Part shown: piece after piece, positions 35,015 through 43,747 of the stretch | Numbering within the stretch: the stretch's first letter is position 1 | How the letters are laid out: the number at the start of each line of letters is the position of its first letter | NCBI GenBank assembly: GCA_964553925.1 | Contig: CAZKNR010000035.1 | Coordinates: 1-64,000, forward strand | Reading direction: 5' to 3' | DNA length: 64,000 nucleotides | Source of the DNA: DAISKN01 sp964553925 | Lineage (GTDB): Bacteria; Acidobacteriota; Vicinamibacteria; Marinacidobacterales; SMYC01 | Notes under the pieces: generated by a model | Told to the model about the DNA's origin: nothing | The model's input: the letters and a program-made list of their open reading frames with translations, nothing else | Databases searched by the model: none | Translations under genes and position numbers: made by a program

Positions 35015-36145
35015 ATGCGCTTTCCCGGAAGCAAACTGCTCTCCCAGGAGCTCTCCACCAAGACGACTCCCTTCGACAGCATCGTCCGCCACTGCGAGGA
35101 CGTGAATCTCTCTGGTTACGTCGAGATCACCTTCGGCGACGCCGAGGGATTGATCCTCTTCTACCTGGGCGAGCAGATCAACGTCATCTACCGCCACGGC
35201 GTGAACAAGTTCTTCCTCGGCGGCGAAGCGACGCTGAAGCTTCGGAACACCGCGGCGCTGAAAGAAGGCCGGATCTCGATCTTCGAGCTCCCCCTCGACA
35301 TGGCCCACATGCTGCGCGGCCTTTCGAACCGCAAGGAGATCTTCGGCCAGATCTTCGCGTCCGACCCGTTGAAAGACTTGCTGAAGAAGCTCCAGAGTGA
35401 AGGCCATACGGGTTCCCTCGAAGTGTTCACCAACCGCGGCACCGGCATGATCCTGAACGTCCGCGGCCGCTTCTCCACCGCTTACTTCGAGACCGAGGCC
35501 GGCGTCACCTTCGAGAAAAAGGAAGCGCTGAACAAAATCTACGATCTCCTCGAACGCGACGACACGTCGGCCCAGGTGTTCCAGTCCGATTTTTCCCCCG
35601 ACATCTGGAAGTCGCGGCAGCAGGGCGGATCGAAGTCCCGCGCCAGCCGTCTGCAGGAGATCCTGCAGCAGCGCCGGCCGGCCGCCGAAAAGAGCGAGGC
35701 CGAGCCCGGCGACCCCGGAGCCGATGCCAAGGGCGCGCCGCACGATAGAAACGCCGACCGGCGTCCTTTGCAGCAGCAGATTCTCACGGAGATCCACGAT
35801 CAGACCCCGTCGCTCCTCGCAGCGTTCTTCTTCGACCTCCGCACCGAGGAGATCGACGCCGAGATCGTGACCGCGCCCGAGGAGACCGCCGATCGGCTGA
35901 TCGTCGACAAGCTTCCGGCGTTCGTGAAGTACCTGGAGAACCTGGCGGCGATGCGGGGGGACGATCACGTCGAGATCCTCTCGATGTCGACGGAGAACTT
36001 CTACCTCATCGTGAAGTGCATCCGCGAGACGGACGAAGGCATCGCTCTCATCACCGACCGGAGCCAGCCGGTGACCCTCGCCTCCTCGCTCCTTCTCAAC
36101 TGCGCCCACCGCTATCTGGCGACGCTCGCCGGCGCCGCCGTTTGA
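35015..36145 (+). CDS. DUF4388/Roadblock-like signalling protein
   Basis: This 376-residue protein has two DUF4388-like segments in the N-terminal half (VNLSGYVEITFGDAEGLIL and, near 120-190, EGHTGSLEVFTNRGTG), a charged linker near 205-255 and a C-terminal Roadblock/longin-like alpha-beta domain. There is no catalytic motif. DUF4388 and Roadblock proteins often work with small GTPases in polarity and motility. ATG 35015 was preferred to 34871 because the extra residues are not family-like and would contain the predicted promoter. Confidence 0.7.
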   Translation: MRFPGSKLLSQELSTKTTPFDSIVRHCEDVNLSGYVEITFGDAEGLILFYLGEQINVIYRHGVNKFFLGGEATLKLRNTAALKEGRISIFELPLDMAHMLRGLSNRKEIFGQIFASDPLKDLLKKLQSEGHTGSLEVFTNRGTGMILNVRGRFSTAYFETEAGVTFEKKEALNKIYDLLERDDTSAQVFQSDFSPDIWKSRQQGGSKSRASRLQEILQQRRPAAEKSEAEPGDPGADAKGAPHDRNADRRPLQQQILTEIHDQTPSLLAAFFFDLRTEEIDAEIVTAPEETADRLIVDKLPAFVKYLENLAAMRGDDHVEILSMSTENFYLIVKCIRETDEGIALITDRSQPVTLASSLLLNCAHRYLATLAGAAV

Positions 36146-36197
36146 CCGGCGGGAGCTCCGGCGCTATCGTGCTCTCCTTTTGTTGCCCCGAGCTGCG

Positions 36198-36860
36198 TTG
36201 AGCCTTTTCATCACTCTCGAAGGACCCGAAGGAACGGGCAAGTCCACCCAGGCGCGCCTGCTCGCGCGGCGTCTCCGGCGCGAGGGCTACGAGACCGTTC
36301 TCACCCGGGAGCCCGGCGGGACTCCGATCGGGCGGCGGATCCGTGAGGTAATCCTCGCCCCGGGCCACCGCGCGATGTGTTCCGAGACCGAGCTCGGCCT
36401 GTACTTCTCCGACCGCGCGCAGCACCTTCGGGAGGTGGTCTGGCCGGCGCTCGACGCGGGGAAGATCGTGGTCTCGGATCGCTTCACCGACTCGACGCTC
36501 GCCTACCAGGGCTACGGCCGCGGGCTGTCGCTCTCCTTGATCCGCCGGCTCGACCGCATCATGACCGGGGGATTCCGGCCCGACGTGACCCTCCTTCTCG
36601 ACCTCACGGCGGAGAAAGGCCTTTCTCGCGCGCGGCGGCGAAACCGTGAGAACGAGTCCCATCGGAAAGAAGGGCGGTTCGAGATCGAAGCGCTGGGATT
36701 CCACGAGCGCGTTCGCCGCGGTTATCTGGAGCTCGCGCGACGAGAGCCGGAGCGCTTCGTCCTGGTGCCGGTGGAAGGAAGCCCGGCGAAGGTCCACGAA
36801 TCTGTATGGGCGCGGCTCTTGGACGCGCGCAAGCTCAAGGGCCGCAAGCGGCGGGCTTGA
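36198..36860 (+). CDS. tmk: Thymidylate kinase
   Basis: This 220-residue protein phosphorylates dTMP to dTDP. The P-loop is EGPEGTGKST, the DR motif is SDRFTDSTLAYQGYGR and a LID region with REN follows. All candidate starts are TTG (36180, 36183, 36198); 36198 gives MSLFITLEGPEG, the standard family N-terminus. It is followed 15 bases later by holB, a common tmk-holB pairing. Confidence 0.92.
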   Translation: MSLFITLEGPEGTGKSTQARLLARRLRREGYETVLTREPGGTPIGRRIREVILAPGHRAMCSETELGLYFSDRAQHLREVVWPALDAGKIVVSDRFTDSTLAYQGYGRGLSLSLIRRLDRIMTGGFRPDVTLLLDLTAEKGLSRARRRNRENESHRKEGRFEIEALGFHERVRRGYLELARREPERFVLVPVEGSPAKVHESVWARLLDARKLKGRKRRA

Positions 36861-36875
36861 GACGAGGGAAGGACG

Positions 36876-37865
36876 ATGGCTTTTTCCGATCTCACGGGAA
36901 ACGCCGCCGTCGTTTTGCGGCTGAAGCAACTCATGGGCTCGGGGAAGCTCCCCCGAAGCATGATTTTCGTGGGACGCGCCGGGGTAGGGAAGGTCGAGGC
37001 CGCGGTGACCCTGGCGCAGGCCTTCAACTGCACGCTATCCGAGAACGATGCTTGCGGCCGCTGCCCGAGCTGCGCCCGGATTCTTAAAGACGAGCACCCG
37101 GACGTTCGCGTGCTCAGACCCGAGGGCCGCGGCGGTCAGCTTCGGGCGGAGGGGGTGCGGGATGCCATCGCCGAGATTCCCTATCGGCCGTTCGAGGGGC
37201 GAAGGCGGGTCATCATCGCCGCCGACTCCGAGCGGATGAACCCGACCACCGCCAACACTCTGCTGAAGACGCTCGAGGAGCCTCCTCCCTGGGCGACGCT
37301 CATCCTCGTCACCGCGAACGAGGCTGCGCTCTTGCCAACGATCCTGTCGCGGTGCCAGTTATTCCGCTTCTCGCCGCTTGCGCCCGAAGAGCTCGAAGCG
37401 CTTCTCGTGGCGCGCCACGCGTTTGCTCCCGATCGGGCAGCGCTTCTCGCGGCGGTATCCGGAGGTGGCCTCGCGCGGGCGCTGGAGCTTTCGGAGGAGC
37501 CGCTTTTCGAGCTCCGGCAGCAGGCGCTTTCCATTTCCGCACTCGCGGTCGAGAGCGCGAAGGCCGAGGATCTGGTCCCCCTCGCGGATGGACTCTCGAA
37601 GGACGCGAGGCTCATGCTGCTCCTGGAGCTGTTGCTTTCGGTCCTTCGCGACCTGAGCGCGAAGAAAGCGGGCGCCGGAATCCTGCACCGCGACATCGAG
37701 AGCGAGATCGAGACACTTTCGGAGCGCGCTCCCCTCAGCGTGTGGATCGAAGCGTTCACGCTCGCCGAGGACGTCGTGGTGGATTTGCGGGATCGCTATC
37801 TGAACAAGCGCATCAGCTTGTCGAAGCTCTTCCTGTCTTTCCAGAAGCTCAGCGCGAGGCGTTAG
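36876..37865 (+). CDS. holB: DNA polymerase III delta-prime subunit
   Basis: This 329-residue clamp-loader subunit has a P-loop-like GRAGVGKVEAA that is degenerate at the last position, as usual for delta-prime. A zinc-binding CGRCPSCARI follows, then the sensor region NTLLKTLEEPPPWATLILVT and the SRC motif (LSRCQLFRF). It completes the clamp loader that places the beta sliding clamp on DNA. Confidence 0.9.
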   Translation: MAFSDLTGNAAVVLRLKQLMGSGKLPRSMIFVGRAGVGKVEAAVTLAQAFNCTLSENDACGRCPSCARILKDEHPDVRVLRPEGRGGQLRAEGVRDAIAEIPYRPFEGRRRVIIAADSERMNPTTANTLLKTLEEPPPWATLILVTANEAALLPTILSRCQLFRFSPLAPEELEALLVARHAFAPDRAALLAAVSGGGLARALELSEEPLFELRQQALSISALAVESAKAEDLVPLADGLSKDARLMLLLELLLSVLRDLSAKKAGAGILHRDIESEIETLSERAPLSVWIEAFTLAEDVVVDLRDRYLNKRISLSKLFLSFQKLSARR

Positions 37866-38084
37866 AATTTCGGCTTCGTTTGCTTTGCCAACTCTCGTTC
37901 TGTTAGACTGAGGGCACTATCTGTAGCGAATCAGTGCCATCTTTCTAGCTTTGCGCTCGAGGCGCGCATCGGCCGAGGAGGCCGGCGCCCCGGCGTGCGG
38001 AGAGTCGTATTGACGACGCACAGAGACCTTCCCCGGGTCGAAAGCGGGTACTCTCGAAGAGATCTTGGAAAACCGAGGTAAGCG
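37866..38084 (+). promoter_or_regulatory. Leader region of the Hfq-like gene
   Basis: This 219-base spacer has a possible promoter (TTGCTT, 18-base spacer, TAGACT at about 37904-37909) and, just after it, GGCACT/AGTGCC arms (37913-37918 and 37933-37938) that could form a small hairpin ending the holB message or opening the hfq leader. A GAGG ribosome site precedes the GTG at 38085. Confidence 0.35.
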
Positions 38085-38456
38085 GTGAATCGCAAGCTTA
38101 TTCGGCCAAATTTAGCGGAATTGAAGGACCAGTTGGCGTCGAAGTCCGCTGATGCGCCGCGGCCCCGGCGCGTTCCGCCGGAGCAAACGAACGCCGAGAG
38201 CTTCTACTACCTCAAACAGATGAACGGCAAGACGCCGATGGTGGTGGTCTTGCAGGACGGCGAGGAGCTCCGCGGAATCATCGAATGGTACGACAAAAAC
38301 TGCTTGAAGCTCAACCGCGTAGATCGCCCGAACCTCCTCCTGCTGAAACACAACATCAAATACCTGTACAAGGAATCCGAAGAAACGAACCCGTCCTCCA
38401 ACTCGGACTCCGACACCGACTCCGACGAAGACGAAAACCAAATGCAAGGGGGATAA
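38085..38456 (+). CDS. hfq: Hfq-like LSm RNA-binding protein with long extensions
   Basis: This 123-residue GTG-start protein has an LSm fold at about residues 36-96: AESFYYLKQMNGKTPMVVVL (Sm1) and LLLLKHNIKYLYKE (Sm2, matching the Hfq KHAI region). It has a 33-residue basic N-terminal extension and an acidic Ser/Asp tail (DSDTDSDEDEN). Canonical Hfq is a ring-shaped RNA chaperone that pairs small RNAs with mRNAs; the extensions and the missing Q of the N-terminal RNA-binding helix make this a divergent member. Confidence 0.75.
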   Translation: MNRKLIRPNLAELKDQLASKSADAPRPRRVPPEQTNAESFYYLKQMNGKTPMVVVLQDGEELRGIIEWYDKNCLKLNRVDRPNLLLLKHNIKYLYKESEETNPSSNSDSDTDSDEDENQMQGG

Positions 38457-38467
38457 GCATCCCCCTT
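38446..38467. terminator. Bidirectional hairpin terminator between hfq and smpB
   Basis: AAGGGGGAT (38446-38454) and ATCCCCCTT (38459-38467) form a perfect 9-bp stem with a 4-base loop. The hfq stop codon TAA spans the loop edge. A pyrimidine run follows on the plus strand. The convergent smpB gene ends at 38486, so one hairpin can serve both. Confidence 0.75.
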
Positions 38468-38485
38468 CTTACACTCTTCCCGTTC

Positions 38486-38968
38486 TCAACGGTTGCGTTC
38501 TTTGAGCGCTGCCGCGACGTCGCGCTTTACGTCTTTCTCCCTCTCCGCCGCCCTTCGATCGTGCTGTCTTTTTCCTCGAGCCAGAGCGATCTCCACTTTC
38601 AGGAGTCCGTTCTTGAAGTACATCCGGAGGGGAATCAGCGTCAGGCCTCTCTCGGTCACCTTGCCGATCAGCTTTTTGAGCTCTCTTTTGTGCAGGAGGA
38701 GCTTTCTCGGCCGCAGCGCCTCGTGGTTCTCATGGGTGCCGTGCGAGTAGGGGTTGATATGGCTCTGGAGAAGATACAGCTCTCCCTCTCGCGGCGCGGC
38801 GTAGCTGTCCTTGAGATTGACCTTTCCGTCCCGGGCTGATTTGACTTCGGTCCCGAGGAGCACGAGACCCGCCTCGAAGCGCTCGACGAGCTCGTACTCG
38901 TGGCTCGCCTTCCTATTGACGGCCACGACCTTTACCGATTCCTCGGTGCTCTTCTCTTTGCGGTTCAT
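38486..38968 (-). CDS. smpB: SsrA-binding protein SmpB
   Basis: This 160-residue protein is a full-length SmpB with the tmRNA-binding blocks FEAGLVLLGTEVKSARDG and HINPYSHGTHENHEALRPRK and the basic C-terminal tail. It delivers tmRNA to stalled ribosomes. No tmRNA gene was found in this window. Confidence 0.94.
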   Translation of the reverse strand: MNRKEKSTEESVKVVAVNRKASHEYELVERFEAGLVLLGTEVKSARDGKVNLKDSYAAPREGELYLLQSHINPYSHGTHENHEALRPRKLLLHKRELKKLIGKVTERGLTLIPLRMYFKNGLLKVEIALARGKRQHDRRAAEREKDVKRDVAAALKERNR

Positions 38969-39069
38969 CTTCGGACCCCGGGAAGGAAACGCCTCCCGAG
39001 AGGTATGACAGGTTGAGCCCCCGCGGTGTATGCTGGAGCCCTAGATCCCCCAAGGCAATACGTCCCGTG

Positions 39070-39078
39070 TGGTATAGT
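39070..39078 (+). promoter_or_regulatory. Extended -10 promoter candidate for the pilus/secretion locus
   Basis: TGG followed by TATAGT forms an extended -10 (TGnTATAAT-like) about 115 bases before the pilC start. An overlapping TATACT lies at 39078-39083. The -35 is weak, as extended -10 promoters tolerate. The leader to 39192 contains GGCCAGC/GCTGGCC arms (39129-39135, 39154-39160) that could pair. Confidence 0.4.
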
Positions 39079-39192
39079 ATACTTTAGCTTTTGCCCCGTA
39101 AACCCACGACGGATCGAGATTAATGGCCGGCCAGCCGGCCCGGCAAAACCTTTGCTGGCCAAGTGGGCCTGGTGGGGCTTGATGAGGTCGAC

Positions 39193-40413
39193 ATGGGTCA
39201 GTTCCTCGCGAAAGTGGGGACCGCGACAGGAGACATCGAGGAGCTCGCGCTGACGGCGGCGAGCGAGAAGCTCTTGCGCGACGACCTCCACGATAAGGGA
39301 TACCACGTTTTCTGGGTCCGGAAGAGCCTGGGCCTTCCCTCGCTGAAGTCCCTCTTTCAGGGACGAAAGCGGATCTCCCAGACCGAGTTCAGGTTCTTCA
39401 ACCAGGAGCTCGCGGCTCTCCTCCGTGCCGGACTCCCGCTGCTCCAATGTCTCGACATCATGTTGGAGCGTATGCCAAACCCCTTGTTCCGGAGCGTCCT
39501 CAGGGAGATCCGCGACAAGGTGAAGTCGGGAACGGCGCTTTCCGACGCCTTCCGCGCCCACGGAGATCTGTTTCCCCGGATCTATTCCGCTTCCCTCGTG
39601 GCCGGCGAGAAGAGCGGGAGCCTCGAGACCGTCATCCAGCGCTACGTCCAGTACATGAAGCTCACCGAGGGCACCCGGAAGAAGGTCGTGGCGGCCATGG
39701 TCTATCCGATCTTTCTCTTCATCTCGCTCATCGTCGCCGCCGCGTTTCTCCTTCTCTGGGTGGTGCCCCGATTCGCGGGATTCTTCGAGGGCTTCGAGGC
39801 CGACCTCCCTTTTCTCACCGTAGCCCTTCTCACCGTCGCCAATACCCTGCGAGACAACCTCGTTTACATTCTCGCCGCCCTCGCCCTGGGATCCTACTTC
39901 CTCTACACCTGGTCGAAGCGGGAGGGCTCGAAAGCCACCTTCGCCCGCCTCCTCCTCAAGCTCCCTTTCCTCGGAGCCATCTTCCACCTGTTCGCGACCT
40001 CCCAGCTCACCCGCTCCCTCGGGACTCTTCTTGCCGGAGGAATCCCCCTGGTGCAGGCGATCGACATCGCCGCGGGCTCGATCGGAAACCGCCACGTGGG
40101 CCTCGCGGTGGTGCCGGTGGCGGAGCGGGTACGCGAGGGGAAGGCCTTCTCCGTCAGCCTCGAGGAGACCGGACAGTTCTCGAACCTCACCATCGAGATG
40201 GTGAAAGTGGGCGAGAACACCGGCGGCCTCGCGGAGATGCTTCAAAACGTCGCCGACTTCGCCGACGAGGAGATCGACAACCGGCTGAACCTCATGCTCG
40301 CGATGCTCACCCCCGTGGTCCTCTTGTTCATGGGGGGTCTCGTCGCCGTGATCCTTCTCTCCATCTATCTTCCGATGTTCGATCTCATCAACGCCACCCG
40401 GCACGGGTCGTAA
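39193..40413 (+). CDS. pilC: Type IV pilus/T2SS inner-membrane platform protein
   Basis: This 406-residue GspF/PilC family protein has two repeats of the T2SSF domain (FFNQELAALLRAGLPLLQCL and later ATSQLTRSLGTLLAGGIPLV) and three membrane segments, the last at the C-terminus (LLFMGGLVAVILLSIYLPMF). It forms the platform on which the assembly ATPase acts. ATG 39193 follows a GAGG and gives MGQFLAKV, the usual family opening. First gene of the locus. Confidence 0.92.
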   Translation: MGQFLAKVGTATGDIEELALTAASEKLLRDDLHDKGYHVFWVRKSLGLPSLKSLFQGRKRISQTEFRFFNQELAALLRAGLPLLQCLDIMLERMPNPLFRSVLREIRDKVKSGTALSDAFRAHGDLFPRIYSASLVAGEKSGSLETVIQRYVQYMKLTEGTRKKVVAAMVYPIFLFISLIVAAAFLLLWVVPRFAGFFEGFEADLPFLTVALLTVANTLRDNLVYILAALALGSYFLYTWSKREGSKATFARLLLKLPFLGAIFHLFATSQLTRSLGTLLAGGIPLVQAIDIAAGSIGNRHVGLAVVPVAERVREGKAFSVSLEETGQFSNLTIEMVKVGENTGGLAEMLQNVADFADEEIDNRLNLMLAMLTPVVLLFMGGLVAVILLSIYLPMFDLINATRHGS

Positions 40414-40416
40414 GTC

Positions 40417-42084
40417 ATGGCGACCGGAAGACTCGGAGACGGAAAGTTGGGCCCGGGGATTGACCCGGACGCCGGCGCGCTCAGCCCCGAGGAAGCGAAA
40501 GCGAAAGAGGAAGAGAACGCAAAACGGCTGGCCGAGCGCTGCCGCCTGCAGTTCATCGACCTCGCCGCCTTCCAGCCGGACCAGGAACTGTTCAAAAACG
40601 TTCCCGTGGACCTGATGTTTCGCTACAGCTTCCTCCCGTACAAGCGGGAGGACGGCAAGCTCGTCGTGGTGACCGCCGACCCGACCAACGTACCGGTGAT
40701 GGACGAGCTCTCGATGCTTCTCAAGATGCCGATCCGGGCGGCGGTCGGGACCGACTCCGCCATCCAGGAGCTCCTCAAGAAGAGCCAGAGCGCCCAGAGA
40801 GTGCTCGAGGAAGCCTCCGAGAGCTTCCACATGGAGATCGTGCGCGAGGTCGACGAGGGCGAGGAAACGCTCTCCATCGACCGGCTCACGGACAAGGCGA
40901 GCCCCATCATTCGCCTCGTGGACTCCGCGATCTACAACGCCCTCAACCGCCGCGCCTCGGACATCCACATCGAGACCCGCGACGAGGAAGTGGTCATCAA
41001 GTACCGCATCGACGGGGCGCTCACCCGGGCGATGAAGCCCATCCCCAAGGCTCACCACTCGGAGATCATCAGCCGCATCAAGGTCATGGCCGAGCTCGAC
41101 ATCGCCGAGAAACGAATTCCCCAGGACGGCCGCTTCCGCCTGAAGATCAAGGGCCGCCGCATCGACTTCCGGGTCTCGGTGATGCCCAGCATCCACGGCG
41201 AGGACGCGGTCATTCGTATTCTGGACAAGGAGTCGATCAGCGAGCGGTTCAGCGAGCTCCGGCTCGACATCCTGGGCATGGCCGACGAGGAAGTCCGCCG
41301 CATCCGCCGCTTCATCCACGAGCCCTACGGAATGTTCCTGGTCACCGGGCCCACGGGAAGCGGAAAGACCACGACCCTCTACGCCGCGCTTTCCGAGATC
41401 TACAACGAAGAAGACAAGATCGTCACCATCGAGGACCCGGTCGAGTACCAGCTCAAGGGCATCACCCAGATTCCGGTCAACGAGAAGAAAGGCCTCACGT
41501 TCTCCCGGGGCCTCCGATCGATCCTTCGCCACGACCCCGACAAGATCATGGTGGGAGAGATCCGCGACGCCGAGACCGCCCAGATCGCGATCAACGCCGC
41601 GCTGACCGGCCACCTGGTCTTCACCACCGTTCACGCCAATAACGTCATCGACGTCATCGGCCGCTTCCTGAACATGGGAGTCGAGCCTTACAACTTCGTG
41701 TCCTCCCTCAACTGCATCCTCGCGCAACGACTGGTCCGCACCATCTGCCCATTCTGCAAGCGTCCCCATAAGGCCGACGCGGCGCTCCTGGAGGAGTCGG
41801 GCCTCGACGTCGCCCGCTACGCCGGCCATACGTTCTTTCGGGGCGAGGGGTGCATCCAGTGCTCCGGCACCGGCTACAAGGGCAGGAGCGCCATCAGCGA
41901 GCTCCTCGACTTGAGCGACGAGATCCGGGAGATGCTCATCGAACGGCGGCCTTCGGCCGATATCAAGAGAGCGGCGAAGAACTCGGGAATGAAGTTTCTC
42001 CGGGAGTCCGCCGTCGCGCGAACGCTCTCCGGACATACCACGCTCGAGGAGATCAACCGAGTGACGTTCGTGGAGGCGTCGTAG
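40417..42084 (+). CDS. pilB: Pilus/T2SS assembly ATPase
   Basis: This 555-residue GspE/PilB ATPase has an N-terminal MshEN-like domain, Walker A GPTGSGKTTT near residue 310, Walker B-type IMVGEIRDAETA and a zinc-binding tetracysteine module (CPFC and CIQC). It powers pilin polymerisation from the cytoplasmic side. It starts 3 bases after the pilC stop. Confidence 0.93.
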   Translation: MATGRLGDGKLGPGIDPDAGALSPEEAKAKEEENAKRLAERCRLQFIDLAAFQPDQELFKNVPVDLMFRYSFLPYKREDGKLVVVTADPTNVPVMDELSMLLKMPIRAAVGTDSAIQELLKKSQSAQRVLEEASESFHMEIVREVDEGEETLSIDRLTDKASPIIRLVDSAIYNALNRRASDIHIETRDEEVVIKYRIDGALTRAMKPIPKAHHSEIISRIKVMAELDIAEKRIPQDGRFRLKIKGRRIDFRVSVMPSIHGEDAVIRILDKESISERFSELRLDILGMADEEVRRIRRFIHEPYGMFLVTGPTGSGKTTTLYAALSEIYNEEDKIVTIEDPVEYQLKGITQIPVNEKKGLTFSRGLRSILRHDPDKIMVGEIRDAETAQIAINAALTGHLVFTTVHANNVIDVIGRFLNMGVEPYNFVSSLNCILAQRLVRTICPFCKRPHKADAALLEESGLDVARYAGHTFFRGEGCIQCSGTGYKGRSAISELLDLSDEIREMLIERRPSADIKRAAKNSGMKFLRESAVARTLSGHTTLEEINRVTFVEAS

Positions 42085-42089
42085 GCGGC

Positions 42090-43073
42090 ATGAACAAGAA
42101 CCGCCTCCTGAGCTGGCTCGTCGATCCCGAGCCTCCCGGTCTCGGGATCGATCTCCGTTCGAACGAGATCTCCCTGGTGAGGCTCTCCGACAAGCGCAAG
42201 CCTCTCGAGATCGATCTCTCGTTCGTGGCGCCGCTCGCGCCCGGGCTCCTGCGGTTCCACATGCTCGAGCCCAATATCCTCGACGAGGAGGGCTTCCTGA
42301 AGACGGTCGAGAGCGCCCTCCTGCGGGCGGGTCTCGGAGGAAGAAAGCGGGTGGCGATCTCGATTCCCGATCCCCTGGCGCGGATCGCGATGATGGAGCT
42401 TCCCGACCCGCCCCGCTCGTCGGCGGAGCTCGTGGAGTTCCTGAAATTCCGGATGAAGAAGTCGATCCCCTTCGACGTCCAGCAGGCGAGGGTAGCCTTC
42501 GAAAGGCTCCCGGGCGAAGTGCCGGCGTTTCTGACCGGAGTGATGCACGAAGCGGTGGTTTCTCAGTACGAGGACGTCTTCACCCGGCTCGGGTTCCAGG
42601 TCGGGCTGGTGCTTCCGGCGAGCGTGAGCCTCCTCCAGCTCCTCCGTCCCGTCGCGCGGCGAGAGCTCGCTCCGGGGGCTGACTACTTCTTCGTCAACGC
42701 CGAGCGCGAGTACTTCTCCGTCAGTCTGGTCCGCGATCGGGGTGTCCCGGTTCTCACCCGGACGCTCGGTCTTTCCGCCGAGGACGGGGCTTCGCGGATC
42801 TACGGCGAAGAGGATCTTCTGCAAGAGCTCATCACCACCGGGATCTACTATCGCGAGAAGCTTTCCGGGCAGTCGCTCGCCCGCGTCTACTATCGGTCTC
42901 TGCGGCCGGACCTCGTAAATCTCCGTGAGATCCTGGAGGAGCAGTTCGAAGCGCCGTCGGAGCCCTTCAACCTGGCGAAGGCGATACCGATCGCCCGCAA
43001 CGCCGGCCTCGACGCGGAAGCCGCGGACGCCATCGCCGCCGCCGCCGGCGCGGCACGGGGAAAGGCAGCTTGA
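42090..43073 (+). CDS. pilM: PilM-like actin-fold assembly protein
   Basis: This 327-residue protein matches the PilM/GspL cytoplasmic actin-like fold (GLGIDLRSNEISLVRL at the N-terminus, AISIPDPLARIAMMELP next). It would connect the ATPase to the membrane PilN/PilO pair. The last 20 residues are Ala-rich. Start ATG 42090 is 5 bases after pilB, and its stop overlaps pilN by TTGA. Confidence 0.85.
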   Translation: MNKNRLLSWLVDPEPPGLGIDLRSNEISLVRLSDKRKPLEIDLSFVAPLAPGLLRFHMLEPNILDEEGFLKTVESALLRAGLGGRKRVAISIPDPLARIAMMELPDPPRSSAELVEFLKFRMKKSIPFDVQQARVAFERLPGEVPAFLTGVMHEAVVSQYEDVFTRLGFQVGLVLPASVSLLQLLRPVARRELAPGADYFFVNAEREYFSVSLVRDRGVPVLTRTLGLSAEDGASRIYGEEDLLQELITTGIYYREKLSGQSLARVYYRSLRPDLVNLREILEEQFEAPSEPFNLAKAIPIARNAGLDAEAADAIAAAAGAARGKAA

Positions 43074-43747
43074 ACGAGTTCAACTTCGCGCGCGCGCCGT
43101 TCGTAAACGAGCGGCTGCCGCGGACGGTGCTCGCTCTCGCGGTCATCGCCGTCGCCGGGGCGACGGTATTCCACGGCGTCCTCCTCACGCGCTACCTCCT
43201 GCGGGAGCAGGAAGCGCTCGATACCCGTGTCGACGACCTGCGGCGGGAGATCTCCGATACCGACGCCCGAATCTTCGGCGCCCAGGGCTCTCTCGCCCGG
43301 AATCGGACCGAGCTCGGGAGCGTGCAGACTCAGTTCCTGACAACCCTCTTTCGGCGCAAGAGCTTCTCCTGGACCGGGCTTTTCAACGAGCTCGAGGAAA
43401 TCACTCCGCCCTCCGTGCGTATCACCTCGATCGCCCCCGCCGAGGAGGAGGGCGAGATCACCGTCACGATGACGGTGGTAGGAAGGACCTTGCAGGACGT
43501 GCTCGAGATGGTGCGAGGCCTGGAATCGAGCTCGTTTTTCGCCACCATCTATCCCGTGGACGAGACGAACCTCGCGGACGAGGATAGGGGAGAGACGGGA
43601 ATCGCGGCCACGCTGAAGCTCGACTACGTTGAGGACGTCAGGGACGCTCCGCCTCCCGAAAGCCCTGAAGCTCCTGAAACCCCTGAAAGTGAAGACGCGC
43701 TCGAGCCCAAAGAGCCCGTTGCGCCCGTTGCCGAGGAACCTCGATGA
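43070..43747 (+). CDS. pilN: PilN-like inner-membrane assembly protein
   Basis: This 225-residue TTG-start protein opens with NEFNFARAPFVNER, typical of PilN (the PilM-binding INLxP-type segment), then one transmembrane helix near 18-40, a coiled coil and a ferredoxin-like periplasmic domain. The C-terminal 35 residues are an acidic Pro/Glu repeat tail (PPESPEAPETPESEDALEP) not usual in PilN. Confidence 0.83.
   Translation: MNEFNFARAPFVNERLPRTVLALAVIAVAGATVFHGVLLTRYLLREQEALDTRVDDLRREISDTDARIFGAQGSLARNRTELGSVQTQFLTTLFRRKSFSWTGLFNELEEITPPSVRITSIAPAEEEGEITVTMTVVGRTLQDVLEMVRGLESSSFFATIYPVDETNLADEDRGETGIAATLKLDYVEDVRDAPPPESPEAPETPESEDALEPKEPVAPVAEEPR

Noticed and set aside
38965..42036. 1023-residue minus-strand open frame opposite pilC and pilB
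   Set aside because: It is antisense to two full-length conserved genes and shows the repetitive Glu/His/Asp composition of a codon shadow.
41850..42089. Upstream in-frame extension of pilM into pilB
   Set aside because: The added residues are an out-of-frame reading of pilB; ATG 42090 gives the standard PilM N-terminus.
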